Below, in pieces: positions 33,430 through 43,596 of a stretch of DNA of 64,000 bases. Under the pieces are notes generated by a model that worked only from the letters and a program-made list of their open reading frames with translations, was not told the origin of the DNA and ran no database searches. Origin of the DNA: Nigrospora sphaerica (lineage: Eukaryota; Ascomycota; Sordariomycetes; Amphisphaeriales; Apiosporaceae); the NCBI GenBank assembly GCA_018287875.1, contig JAGVVL010000001.1, forward strand, positions 5,518,001 through 5,582,000. Direction: 5' to 3'. Position numbers and translations under genes: made by a program. Each line of letters begins with the position of its first letter. Within the stretch, counting starts at the first letter, position 1.

Positions 33430-34359
33430 TACCCCGGGGGAATACACAATCGAACTGCTTTGCACCCAGGAGGCAAAGTAGATGGAAGGGGCAGTTTAGT
33501 AAAGAAACACATCTATTCTATTCATGCAAACGCTCGACGCTAGGTAAAGATGCAAACGTCCTCGTTGAAGAAGGGGCCCGAAGCGACCAAGCAGCGCTCG
33601 CCGCCCTGGGGGTGCTCGAAGACTCGGATGGGGAGCCTCAAGAGCAAGTCTCCTGAAATACGGCCGACCCGGTGTCCCCCATTGTGTACCCATCCGTACT
33701 AAGAACTGGGTAAGGGGCTTGCTTGTATACGCCGGTCGTATATGGATTTGTTGGGGGTATGGATGATGAAAGACATACCACTCTGCGTTGTCCCCGTCCC
33801 CGCCGACTTGGGCCCCCGGTCGCCACTACTGTGATATCCATCGTCGGATTCGGGCCCGGCCGTGATCTTCCCGGAAGACCAACTCCACCCACGCGTACGC
33901 ACGCAAGCATGGATGCCCGGCCTACGCGCAGGGCGGCGGGCAATCTTGGCCTCCTGGCATCTGCAGGACGCATCCGTACGTGCAGGCGATGGTCGTAACA
34001 TGCGATGGAACCGAGTGAACATATGGAAGCCAGGCTTTTTCCTTTTTCATATATGCAGGTAGCTTTGAGTACGCAAGGAATAAATCCGACGGACGTGTAT
34101 TTGACGACACATATGGAGGCGCAATCCAAATAACCGAGGCATACGACGGCGGAAACACGGTATACGATTGTACAGCAAGTTAAACCCTGCAACCCTTGCC
34201 CCCCTATCCCAAGAAGCAACCTGGTCCTTCCCAACGCCCGCTTTCGTTCAGCATGCAATCGTGTTCGTGACTTTGTCGTCCCAAGCCCGCACGGGGCAGT
34301 CCGTCCGTCCCTTTGTTTCTTCGTTTCTTCGTTCCTCGGCCCCCCGCTCGGCGCGCGCC
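33430..34359. other. Convergent intergenic spacer
   Basis: This 930-base spacer lies between the ends of the NFKBIL1-like and Q-rich genes and should hold the 3' UTRs. AT-richer stretches near 34030-34170 are compatible with polyadenylation. No gene supported. Confidence 0.45.
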
Positions 34360-35023
34360 TCAGGCGTCGTCGGCGGCGGGCAGCTCGTCGCCGTTCTTCT
34401 CGGCCTCCTCGTCCTCCTGGACCGTGTCCTGGACGAGCTTGACCCAGGGGCCGTGGACGGCGCCGGCGCCGGCGCCGATGAGGATGCCGAGGCCGGTGGT
34501 GGGGATGGCGGCGACGCCGCCGACGAGGGAGCCGACGAGGGTGCCGAGGCCGCCGGCGAGGCCGGCGCCGATGCCGGCGCCCGCGGCGCCGCCCTGGAAC
34601 GCGCCATTCTGCAGCCGCCGCGCCGACCGGATCACCTTCTTGGCCTTCTCCTCGAGCTCCCACGCCTGGCGCCGCAGCGCCTCGGCCTCTTCCGTGTCCC
34701 CCAGCCCCTCGGCCCGCTGCCGCAGCTCTTGCGCCTGCGCCTCGAGTCCCTGCGACTCCTGCAGCTTCCGCGTCAGCTCCTGCACCAGCTTGTCCTTGGC
34801 CCCGAGTCCCATGCTCTTGGCCACCGCCTCGGGCTTCACTTCCCCTTCGGGAGCGTCGGGCGGCGGAGAGGGCGGCGCCTGAGGGTTTTGAGCGCCTTTT
34901 TGCTGCTTTTGTGCTTGTGGTTGTTGCGGTTGTTGCTGCTGCTGTGGCTTGTTCTCGCCGCCTTGGGGCTGCTTATTCTCTGCGTCTTGTTTCTGTTGTT
35001 GCGGCTGCGTGTTCTGCCCGTCT

Positions 35024-35068
<45 letters not shown>

Positions 35069-35139
35069 GTTGTATCCTCAGTGTCCCGTCTCTCCTGTGG
35101 CTGCGACTGCGGCTGCTTTTGCTGCGTGTCTGAGGACAT
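34360..35139 (-). CDS. Gln-rich hypothetical protein with glycine-zipper membrane segment
   Basis: Single exon of 259 aa from MSSDTQQKQPQSQPQ. An upstream in-frame Met exists, but its extra stretch is leader-like. Three parts: a low-complexity N-terminus with a poly-Gln run encoded by a perfect CTG/CAG repeat (35026-35067) and further Gln/Pro/Lys repeats to about residue 115; an acidic/Gln coiled coil (KDKLVQELTRKLQESQGL through WELEEKAKKVIRSARRL); and a Gly/Ala-rich segment GAAGAGIGAGLAGGLGTLVG followed by GLGILIGAGAGAVHGPW. Regularly spaced glycines there make a glycine zipper, a motif of membrane-embedded helix hairpins. The tail is acidic. I know similar Gly-zipper proteins as uncharacterised in Sordariomycetes. 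No function is assigned. Confidence 0.72.
35026..35067. repeat. (CTG)14 repeat encoding poly-Gln
   Basis: Fourteen perfect CTG units (CAG on the coding strand) inside the Gln-rich gene. A tract this uniform at DNA level should be length-polymorphic between strains. Confidence 0.93.
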
Positions 35140-35816
35140 GGTGGCGGTAGGTATTTGCGATAGGCGGAATGTCGTGCCGGGAATGAGTCTTCTCCAATTG
35201 GGTTTGACGACTGAAAGCAAGACGGGCGTGGCGGTACTGGGGGGGGGAGTGTTACTGCGTGTTCCTACGACTATCGCGAATCATGCCGTCAGTGAGTTAC
35301 TTGTTCCGGAAAAGAGGGATCGACGGCGCGCGGCCGCTGAACCTTATATACCCTGTTTGAAGCAACGGCACCGGGTGGGGTTGAGCGAGCGTCATTCCGT
35401 GGGGCCGATTATGACGACACCAGAGCAGCTTCTTGGCAAGGCCGGATCGCGGATCGCCCACTCTATGTATAAGGTAGCACATGATCGGAGGAGAAAACCG
35501 GTACGGCCTTCCAGTGCTTTTTGCTATCTATCACAAACCCGTTCTTGGCTAGGGGAATCCAAGTCTTCTTGATCTCTCATTGGGGCGCTCAGCAACCGGC
35601 TGTCAAACGGACCTCGACAGGTCATCCATATATGTACACGGGATGGACTAACATCTCCGTGCACAAGGATCGTCGGCCGGGCAAGACTCTCTGTCTACAA
35701 CTACGTTGTATCTCTTGCTGGGGATTCGTATCCGCCCGCCATGCGTGGGGTCTTTTTTACATTACCACCCCCTATTCATCAAAGACTTTCGAAGTGCCCC
35801 AGCCTGTGTCGATGAC
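35140..35816. other. Intergenic region upstream of the Q-rich gene
   Basis: Promoter side of the minus-strand Gln-rich gene and 3' flank of the LysM pseudogene. No coding exon supported. Confidence 0.4.
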
Positions 35817-36810
35817 CTATGCCGCCAGACAGTAATAATACCAGAGTCATATCTGGGTCCCGCAGTTTTCGCCGTTGGATCCCAACATGGGGTTCAGTCG
35901 GTAGAGCTGCTCGAGCGAGATTCCGTTGTTGTTGGCCAGCGACCAGCAACTGTCGCCCGACTTGGCCTCGGCGAACTTGTTGCAGTTGGGGTCGAGGCCC
36001 GCCTGCGTGTTGGTCGGCTTCGGCAAGCCCGCCGTCGTCGAGCTCGCCCGGCTCGTCGTGCTGGCGCGCGACATCGTCATCGAAGGCCCCGTCGTGCCGT
36101 CCCCGCTCCGGGCCACGCACCCAGTAGTAATAGCCCAGCCAGACCATGGTGCCGCAATCGGCCTCCTTCTTGCCTAGCACCGGGTTCAGCTCCCACAGCC
36201 GGGGCTGCGTGATCTTGGCGTCGTTGGGCATCCTTCCAACACCAGGCGCTGGGCGAGTTGGCCAGGACCCATCGCGTACAGTCCCGGGCGACGCAATCCA
36301 CTTGCCCCCGGGAGGCCTGTCCCTGTCCGTCAGCTTCTCCCTTCCCGTCAGACGGGACCGTGATTCTGCTAATCCGCTACAAATCTACCGTCGCGCCACC
36401 AGGTGATCACAGGCTCCCAGGATGTACGGGTTCCAAGTGGCCAGCTGAGCGATGGAGATGGAGACGGTGGTCGCCATCTCGTCCGAAAGCGGCGCAGCGA
36501 TAGAAGCGCTGTACGCAACGTGTTAGGTTCAGTATTTTCGACATCCGGGAATGGGGGACGTCTACCACGTGTCATTCTGGGCCGCGAGATAGAGCGTACA
36601 AGTAGCACGGATGCAGATGGGTTCGTCGACGTTGCAAAACTCGCTCTTGGAGGCAACGGTCAGCTCGCCCGAGGCCACATCAAATTTCTCGACAATATCA
36701 TGGCACATAAGCACCTTTTCACGGTTCGGACCGATGTTAATAACCCGGCCGACACGCATCGTAGGGCTTTGCATCGGCTCGGTGGTTGTGGGCGGCTCGG
36801 TGGACAAAAG
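35817..36810 (-). pseudogene. Decayed LysM-domain protein
   Basis: Conserved segments occur in the right order on the minus strand but in different frames. First comes a segment with CHDIVEKFDVASGELTVA, then NDTC restored by a plausible GT-AG intron (donor near 36569, acceptor near 36517). SIAQLATWNPYILGACDHLV follows and runs into an in-frame TAG. After frame changes come DCTRWVLANSPSAWCWK, ITQPRLWELNPVLGKK, WLGYYYWV, and a last LysM block NKFAEAKSGDSCWSLANN ending NPMLGSNGENCGTQ. An in-frame TGA cuts off the final conserved YYYC block, which still follows before a TAG at 35817-35819. LysM proteins bind chitin, and secreted ones in fungi shield or mask cell-wall fragments. At least two nonsense codons and several small frameshifts make this a pseudogene. 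The N-terminal signal peptide was not found. Family identity is firm for the blocks quoted, less so for the N-terminal part. Confidence 0.75.
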
Positions 36811-36928
36811 ACGAGATCGCCGAAGCCGAGCTCGCGTGAGTGAACCCCCATCCCCCCGCTTTGCCCCCTTTCCGGTACTCGCTGGGGCGTAGGCGCTGAG
36901 GCCTGGAATACCACAGCTACCAGGACGA

Positions 36929-37690
36929 GGCGGCTTGGGGACGTGCTACACGACGCCGTGCGACGAAAAGTGCAGCGCCGGCGATCACGAGGCGCCGCAG
37001 ATGAACGGGCAGCTGGGGCAGCTGTCGACGATGGACGGGTACGAGAGGAGCAGGTACCGGCGGCTCTGCTGCGTCAAGGGCATCGACAAGACGTGCGACT
37101 ACCTCCAGTTCGGCCAGGCTTGCCTGCACTATAGCTCTGTCATCAGCGTCAGCAGACCACCAACACGCTGACGTGCACCGACGCGCTGGGCCTCAGCCAC
37201 CACCTCGACTGGATCTACGGCTGGATGCAGGCGCCCGGCATAAACTGCCAGCGCGACGAGTACCCGCCAGCCTCCATCTGGCAAGCCCGCAATGACCGCG
37301 TCTTCATCCGCTCCAGCCCGGGGGCACCAACATGTGGACGGCTCCTGGTTTGGCCGGGGTTATTACTCCGAAGAGATCGGGGCGAGACAGATCAGACCCC
37401 CAAGGCGCATCCTGCCCGACATCCTGGGCTGCAACGTGGACCGAGGTTTGGGAGGTTACGAAGAAGGTGACGAAGAAGGAGGACTTGATGCCCTTTGGGA
37501 ACATGCCCGATCTCCTCTTGGACGACGGTCTCTAGGAGAACCCATGCTGACCCAAGACGCTGCGCGACAACGCCGGCTTCTCGATCCGCCTGGAACGGCT
37601 GAGGATACTGCGCCTCATGCAAACCGAAAAAGTAGTATGCCTCGGGTGGCCGACAGCTCTGAGGGAGGTTACCTCGTCACGTAGGAGCGG
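36929..37690 (+). pseudogene. C-terminal remnant of a class V (GH18 subgroup C-type) chitinase
   Basis: Fragments in successive frames resemble the C-terminal extension of LysM/CBM18-bearing subgroup C chitinases, a region compared with the alpha subunit of the Kluyveromyces zymocin killer toxin. They are a Cys-rich part (CYTTPCDEKCSAGDHEA and RRLCCVKGIDKTC, about 36940-37106), a block with CQRDEYPPASIWQARN (37249-37300), GSWFGRGYYSEEI (37339-37380), and a final part with LLLDDGL and LRDNAGFSIRLERL near 37515-37600. The blocks sit in at least three reading frames and there are stops between them, so no intact protein is made. No GH18 catalytic (DxxDxDxE) domain is present anywhere in the window. 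The remnant points away from the LysM pseudogene, the arrangement known for LysM-effector/subgroup C chitinase pairs. Identification rests on motif order seen by eye. Confidence 0.55.
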
Positions 37691-37749
37691 CGGGTGCTGA
37701 AAGTAGCGACGTGAGGTTTCCCGGAGAGGGGGGGGACCAGGCAGTACTT

Positions 37750-38466
37750 CTACCTCTGCGTGGATAAGACTGCTTGCTTGTACTCTTCCCTTCTAAAAGC
37801 ATCGGGCCAACCGTGTTCTTGGAGGAGGCGCTGCGCCGTCTGCGACCAGTCATCCTCCCGAAGACGAGAATGGCAGGCAAGAGGGGGTGCGGGTGCCACA
37901 GAGCCCAGCTTTGGGCTACGTGCCGTAGGCAATCTCCCAGCCGCAGGATCCCCACACGGGGACCTAGACGAGGCCTTTGTACTCGGAGTAAAGCAAGTCG
38001 AAGTACTTTTGCATGTCATACGGCCGAAAATATCCCAGCCAGGGCTGGTCTTCTTCCGCCGCCGCCTCCTTCAGGCCCGCCCCGGGGGGTTAGTCCTCCT
38101 CGTCGGGCATGAGGGCAAGGTCCACCATGCGCTTGCCGTGAAATTCGGCGGCCGACTTGCCCGGACGCCCGGCTCGGCGCCGGCGAAGAGGCCCTGGCCG
38201 CCGAGGTAGGAGACGGACCGGGTTTCCAGGTCGACGTAGCGCGTGGCGGGGGACCTCGGCAGTCGGGCGTAGAGCGGACGGCAAAGCAGGTCGATGACGG
38301 CATCGGACCGGCCGCAGTAGCGGAGCACGTCGACGACGAGCTGCTCGTCGTCCCAACCCCACGGCGGTGGGTACCGGATGTCCCCCGATTCGAGGTGGGC
38401 CAAACGCAGCAGCAGCTCGTAGTGGCGCGTGATGCACGGCACGACGGCGTCGCGATTGTAGTCCAT
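37750..38466 (-). pseudogene. Frameshifted copy of a Sordariomycete-type hypothetical protein
   Basis: The minus strand encodes MDYNRDAVVPCITRHYELLL, then YPPPWGWDDEQLVVDVLRYC, a block with ATRYVDLETRSVSYLGGQG, and after a frame change a segment with FHGKRMVDLALMPDEED. Further downstream, again in other frames, come YFRPYDMQKYFDLLYSEYK and EHGWPDAFRREEYKQAVL, ending near 37750. I recall this architecture from multi-copy uncharacterised proteins of Sordariomycetes that begin with a YNRDAV-type motif and end with a GWPD-F-RREE-type motif. No biochemical role is known. The order of blocks is intact but the reading frame is broken at least twice, so the gene looks dead. A start further upstream at 38523 is also possible. 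Confidence 0.6.
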
Positions 38467-38844
38467 GAGGGGCGGTTTGAGGCGGGAGAAGGAACAGCAG
38501 GCATCGGAGGTCTCCCGGAACAAAAGTAGTTAGCACCGACGGGTTGGTGCTCATTACTGGAGATGGATGGATAGATCATTCGGAGATGGATTCGCAATGG
38601 ATCAATAAGAAGTACTTGGCCCACTTCATGCCGGTCTCCACATGCGAACCTCCGGGGTAGAGATGGTGGATCCACAGGACTCCAGGCCGAACCGATTACT
38701 GATCAGAGCCGAGAGTGGACGGCCATATTTCAGAACTTCAACCTCCGTCCCGTCATTCCTGGAACATTTAACTGGAACGCGGTATCTTCGTCCTCCTAAA
38801 CAGTACCATTGTGCCATTCGCTTTTGCGCCCTCAATTGAATTCC
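38467..38844. other. Spacer upstream of the SDR gene
   Basis: Between the third pseudogene and the SDR start. Presumably the SDR promoter. No coding exon seen. Confidence 0.4.
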
Positions 38845-40234
38845 ATGCCCGAAATGAACGACGGCCGAAAGGTCGCCCTCGTCGTAGGAGCCTCCCGGGG
38901 CATCGGGCGCCAGATCGCCATCGATTTGGCGAAGAACCACTATGCCGGTTCGTGCCCCACTCGAGTCTCCTTCTCGTCCCCCCCTTTTTATCCGCGTAAC
39001 GTAGTTCTGACTCGGGACCCGGGCCCCCCTTTTTGTAGTCGTCGTGGCAGGCAAAACGACTGGCGGCGGCGGCGGCGGGGACGACGACGGTGTGCCGCCG
39101 CCGGACCCGCACTCGCCGCAGTCGACGATCCACACGGTGGTGCGCGAGATCGTGGCGGCCGGGGGCGCGGCGACGGCGGTGCGGGTGGACGTGCGGGACG
39201 CGGCGAGCGTGGCGGCGCTCGTGGCGGCCGCGGTGGCCGCGTACGGCCGCCTCGATGCCGTCGTCTACAACGCCGGCGCTGTGTGGTGGGCCTCGGTCGA
39301 GGACACGCCCCTGCGCCGCTTCCGCCTGCTACAGGACGTCAACGTCCACGGCCTCTACGCCACGGTGCAGGCCGCGCTGCCGCACCTCCGCCGCCACGGC
39401 CACGGCCGCATCGTCGTCGTCAGCCCCCCCATCTACAGCCGCTTCTTCCGCGGCAAAACGGCCTATGCCATGGTGCGCTTTACCCTTCCCTTGCGCGCGT
39501 TTGTGCGGGGCATTACCGCCTGGATAAATATCAAAGGACCTTGTGCTGACGCCCCCTCCAGGGTAAGGTAGCCATGAGTGTGTTGACGCAAGGCCTGGCG
39601 ATGGACTGGGAGCGGCAAAGCTTGCGTGATATGGCCATCACGAGCCTGTGGCCCGCCGTGGTAGGAAATCCCTTGCCTCCGCTTTCCAGGATCTTTCTCC
39701 CGTCCTCTGACTGACCGGGGGGACGGCGCGACGCAGGCGATCGAGTCGGCGGCGACGGCCGCCATGGTGCGTCGGAATCCCGAGGAGGCGCGGGACCTGC
39801 GCAAGGCGACCATCTTCTCCGACGCCGTCCTGGCGGTGCTCCGTGCGCCGGCGGCCAGCGTCAACGGCCGCCTCTTGCTCGACGAGGACTTTCTGCGCTC
39901 CGACGCCGGCGTGACCGACTTTGCGCCCTACGCTGTTGTAAGCCCCGCCCCTTCTTATCCTCTCCGAGCCCGAGGGGCTTCCCCTTGGTCCTCAACCCCG
40001 CCCGAGAAACTGTTGTGTGCTACGTCGTTTTGTCACGAGCTAGCGAGGGACAATAGGGCCTCCTCGCCCTCGACCCAGTAAAGAGTATGGGACAAGACTG
40101 ACTCCAGCGTACTACAGGTGCCCGGCGCTGAGCCGCGCCGCATCATGCCCGCGCGCCTGCCGGACTTGACGGTGGCTGAGCAGGCCGACGAGGGGAAACG
40201 CATCGATAGCGCAGCCGAGAGAGCCAAGCTGTGA
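38845..40234 (+). CDS. Short-chain dehydrogenase/reductase, HSDL2-like
   Basis: Exons 38845-38947, 39039-39472, 39562-39660, 39737-39937 and 40118-40234. All are GT-AG and in phase, giving 317 aa. NAD(P)-dependent oxidoreductase with a Rossmann fold. Evidence: cofactor motif VVGASRGIG (residues 13-21), NAG in VVYNAGAVW, catalytic Ser at about 163 (VVVSPPI), and Tyr177/Lys181 of YxxxK across the second intron (TAYAM then GKVAMS). The segment SPQSTIHTVVREI after the second beta strand and SLWPAV..AIESAAT are marks of the HSDL2-like group, whose human member is mitochondrial/peroxisomal with unknown substrate. No sterol-carrier domain is present. A Gly/Asp-rich stretch (GGGGGGDDDG) lengthens the loop after VVVAGKTT. 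The start was chosen at the first Met compatible with the Rossmann strand. The tail ends AERAKL with no clear peroxisomal SKL signal. Confidence 0.9.
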
Positions 40235-41472
40235 GGAAAGAACCGAGGCAGGCAGGGGTCATGGCTTCAAGAGGCCGAGAGGAAGGGGATATAGTGTGAT
40301 GTGGTATGATCCTCCGCTCGATTCTCGAAAATGCACCGGGAAAGTCCGACAGGGTAGGAAGTAGTGAGGCGTCTAGGTGCCGTCGTGTTTGGTGATCTCT
40401 CCCTCTGTCTGGTCGGCGGCTTCTATTGGTAGCTGTAGATCAAACCGCGATGAGCCAGCCGATGTTTCTCCTCCTCTCTTTTTTTCTTGTAGTTGATACT
40501 CTTGTCAGAATGATTGACCTTCTACCCAGTCCGCCGTACACGAGTCTCGCGCTTTGTCAGGGGCGCAAGAACGGGTTGGCGACTTCAAGGGGCCTCCTGC
40601 AACTGCATCCCTTCCCATCCTCATTACTTCTCGTGCAGTCGGCCCTTGGGGTGTGACGGCCTTTGCTTAGGGTCTGGGTTTGGTCTGTCAATATCGCCCG
40701 GCAATTCAGTCCCGTGGTGGGTCGAGTGGGAGAAGTGGCATTGCGCCGCTGATAACGGTATGCCTGTCTGACCTGCCGCCGCCTCGTCCGTGAAGAACCA
40801 GAGCCGTGCTCGTACGACTTGGTTCGTACACAAGATACTGCAATAGCGAGAAACCTCCATGAAATGCAGGAGTGAGTACCTGCCTGGAGGGCAGCAGGTT
40901 GGATGATTGGGCCACCTGCGACATGTAGGTGATGAGGTGATGATCCGAGGGGAGAGTGATTATTTAGCTGAGGTTGCCTTTCCAAGTACTCGTTTGTATC
41001 CGTCGGTGCGATTTAACTTGGCTTAATGCTTGCGGTACAGAAACCGCAGGAGGCGAATAATGTTCTGGAGTGGAAGAAACGCGATCGTGGACTTTACCAC
41101 ACGGCGGTAGGCATCTAAGCCTCAGCGAGTGAACTACCTTAAGCTTTGAAAAATAAGCATCAGACGAGAAAATACTGTTAGTGGAATCAAGACAAGGCAT
41201 GGTACATCGCAACTGATGCTTCATTAGGTGCTATTGCTCAATGTTTCCGTCCTATGAGAAACTTCCAAGGTCAAAGCTGTCTCTGCCGCAGTTGTGGCCT
41301 CAAGTATGCAATGAAAACCACCACAGAAATACAAACGCCATTCTTGGTTCCATACTCATGCATCTGCCATTACCAAACTACTTCCGTGAAGTCGTCCACT
41401 CTCTTCAGGGCACATAGGGGGGCCTAGTCCTGTACCCGCGCGAACAGAAGTCGAGGCAGCTCGACACGGCGT
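40235..41472. other. Convergent intergenic spacer
   Basis: No gene supported over 1.2 kb. The part around 41000-41400 is clearly AT-richer than its surroundings (gaaaaataagcatcag) but shows no transposon motif. It should hold the 3' UTRs of the SDR and GPI-protein genes. Confidence 0.45.
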
Positions 41473-42180
41473 TTAGATACAGAGGGCGATGCCACCGATG
41501 ACGATGGCAAGGGCAGCGATACCCGTGGGGCGGGAAGAGGCAGCGGCATTAGCCGGGGGGGCCTCAGTGGGCGAGGGAGAGGGCGTGGCGGAGCCCGAAT
41601 CGGTGGGCGTCTCGCCGGGCGTGTTGGTGGCAGTGTCCAGAGTGCTGTCAGCGGGGGTCGTAGCCGAGAACGAACTAGGAGCCTCAGTGGGGGCGGTCGG
41701 GAGGACGACCGTAACCGAGGAACCAGAGGGAATCGGGGCGGGTGTGGCGGGCGTGGCAGGAGTGGCGCCCGTCTCGACCTCAGACGACGAGGGGTTGGTT
41801 TCGTAGACCGACGTCGTCGCAGCAGGGGACTGAGGGGCCGGAACCGCCGTGGTAGCAGGCGTCGTGACGACCGAGTAGACAGACGACAGAGCGCTGGGCT
41901 GGCCGGTGGGGGGAACGGCGGCGGTACCAGGGAGGGTGACGGTATTGGTGCAGTCACACTCCTGGTTGTACTGGTTGGCAACAGAGGCCTGCAAAACACG
42001 TCAGTATCTTGACCACCTGGCCGACTAGCAGTCCGTGAGCCCGCCAGTGAGGGCGAGGCCAAGTGTTGGCAGGGCGGGCAGTGAGTAGTACGTGGTCGAG
42101 GGCGGGGACCAAAACATATCAACACTTACCATGCCTGTGGCAACTGTGACGGAAGCAACGACGAGCTTGAAGAACTGCAT
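41473..42180 (-). CDS. Small Ser/Thr/Pro-rich secreted protein, probable GPI anchor
   Basis: Minus-strand exons 42130-42180 and 41473-41988, in phase, 188 aa. Signal peptide MQFFKLVVASVTVATG, then a short mature start with two cysteines (NQYNQECDCTNTVTLP). About 110 residues of Ser/Thr/Pro/Ala follow, expected to be heavily O-mannosylated. A C-terminal AAASSRPTGIAALAIVIGGI ends in a hydrophobic tail without a cytosolic segment, the layout of a GPI-attachment signal with small residues before it. Likely a cell-wall or plasma-membrane mannoprotein. The open reading frame on the complementary strand is also long because of the repeated codons but lacks any such layout. No enzymatic domain. The exact family is not recognised. 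Confidence 0.78.
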
Positions 42181-43596
42181 GTTGACGGTGGACTTGGGTA
42201 GAACCGTGAGATCTAGGAATGCAGTCTGCGATACTCGTGGAGGTGAGGGACGCAGGTGACGAGGGGACGAGGCGGGAAATGCAGTCGTAGGAGTAGCGCG
42301 CGGTGAATGGACGACGATGGATGAACGAGAGATGGATGGCGAGTCAACGAAAGAGAAAACCTAGGGGCGAGCCTGGGGGGAGAAAAAATATTACTTCTGC
42401 GATGTGTAGAAGGTGGGGAGAATTTGGAGGTGTTTGCTGTTGACGAGATGCCGATTAAATGGAAGAGAAGGGAGGGCGTTTGCAGCTTGACTGATTAGGA
42501 GGCAACCGCTCACCAGGCAGGCATCAGTCAACACACGTCGATGCCGACATTTATTTATTCACCTGCAAACCTACGTCTTGCAAGCAGCAACAGGTACCTC
42601 TCTTTTTTTATTCCATCTTGGCTGCCCTGGCGAGTGATTCAAACCAGCCGCACAGCAGTACTAGCCGCCGGAGACGGATGCGCTTCATCAAAGAAATGCG
42701 TAGACCAGGCCGACCGTTGCCCATCATCTAATGTCACCACTGCCGCCTCCATTTCACCTCCATATTGTCTGTATGCTGGTACCCATCAAAGGCCGCCGGC
42801 CCGTAGGACACCACGCCTCGGGAGAACCCCTTCAACCCTTCCTCAGCTCGCAAGGGAAGACGTGGTGATGGCGAGGTGGCTTCCCTGCTCCCGCCTCCCG
42901 CAGCCACCGCCCGCTGCAGCTGGCCGTCTGTCCTCCCCTTCCAGGTTTGCTTCGTGCGCCGATAACCTCTCCTTGCATACGTTACACACGCGAGTGACGT
43001 ATGGCCACCGGGGTGCGGTGGGACGGCTTTCGGTTTCATGTTTCTGCTCCTGTACATGGCAGACGCCTTCCTCTCATTTCGCCGAATCCACATGCCCGAG
43101 TGCCTGTTGCTGCGGGGCGCTCGCTTGACCCGACGCGAGCTTGGCCTTCTCCCATGCCGTCAACCCTACCTGCTACCTACATAGAACCGCCATTGGTCAT
43201 GTTCATCCAGAATATGGTGGCAAGAGCCGACCTTGTTTCGCTTGGCTGCTTCGTTCCATGACCCACGGCCCTGAAGCGTTGACACGGGCCACGAACCGAT
43301 GCCGTCTTCCGTCTGCTCGGCGGGCGCCAGCATCAACCCGTTAGTGCCAGGACGAGATCTGGGTCTCTCGCGACTGTCCTGTCAGAAAGCGTCGCTTTTC
43401 GTGCCGCGCCCTAGTGTGCTATCTGAGCGCCACTGTACTGCCGCCGTACAGCTGCCTGCTCCCGCCTCATCATGGTGGCATGTTGTGACGGCGACCACAA
43501 CCGCCATGCCCCTCAACCGAGCCCCCTATAATACGACAGGCTTGGTACAACAGGGCATGTGGTGGTGCGGTACGCCCTCATGTCGCGTGAAGACAC
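42181..43596. other. Intergenic region
   Basis: Left end is the promoter/leader of the GPI-type protein gene, right end the 3' flank of SIN1. No coding exon supported. Confidence 0.45.

Noticed and set aside
32500..33465. Long open frames antisense to the NFKBIL1-like gene
   Set aside because: Extreme GC content keeps several frames open. The encoded proteins are monotonous Arg/Pro/Ala or Leu/Val repeats, whereas the sense frame carries the recognisable HPD region.
34168..35133. Plus-strand open frame of about 320 codons rich in Leu over the Gln-rich gene
   Set aside because: It is the mirror of CAG/CTG repeats and Lys/Glu codons. The leucine runs have no domain pattern, and the minus-strand product has ordered parts.
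39090..39527. Arg/Ser-rich alternate frame over the SDR second exon
   Set aside because: The other frame carries the NAG and YxxxK motifs of the SDR. This one is a GC-driven artefact.
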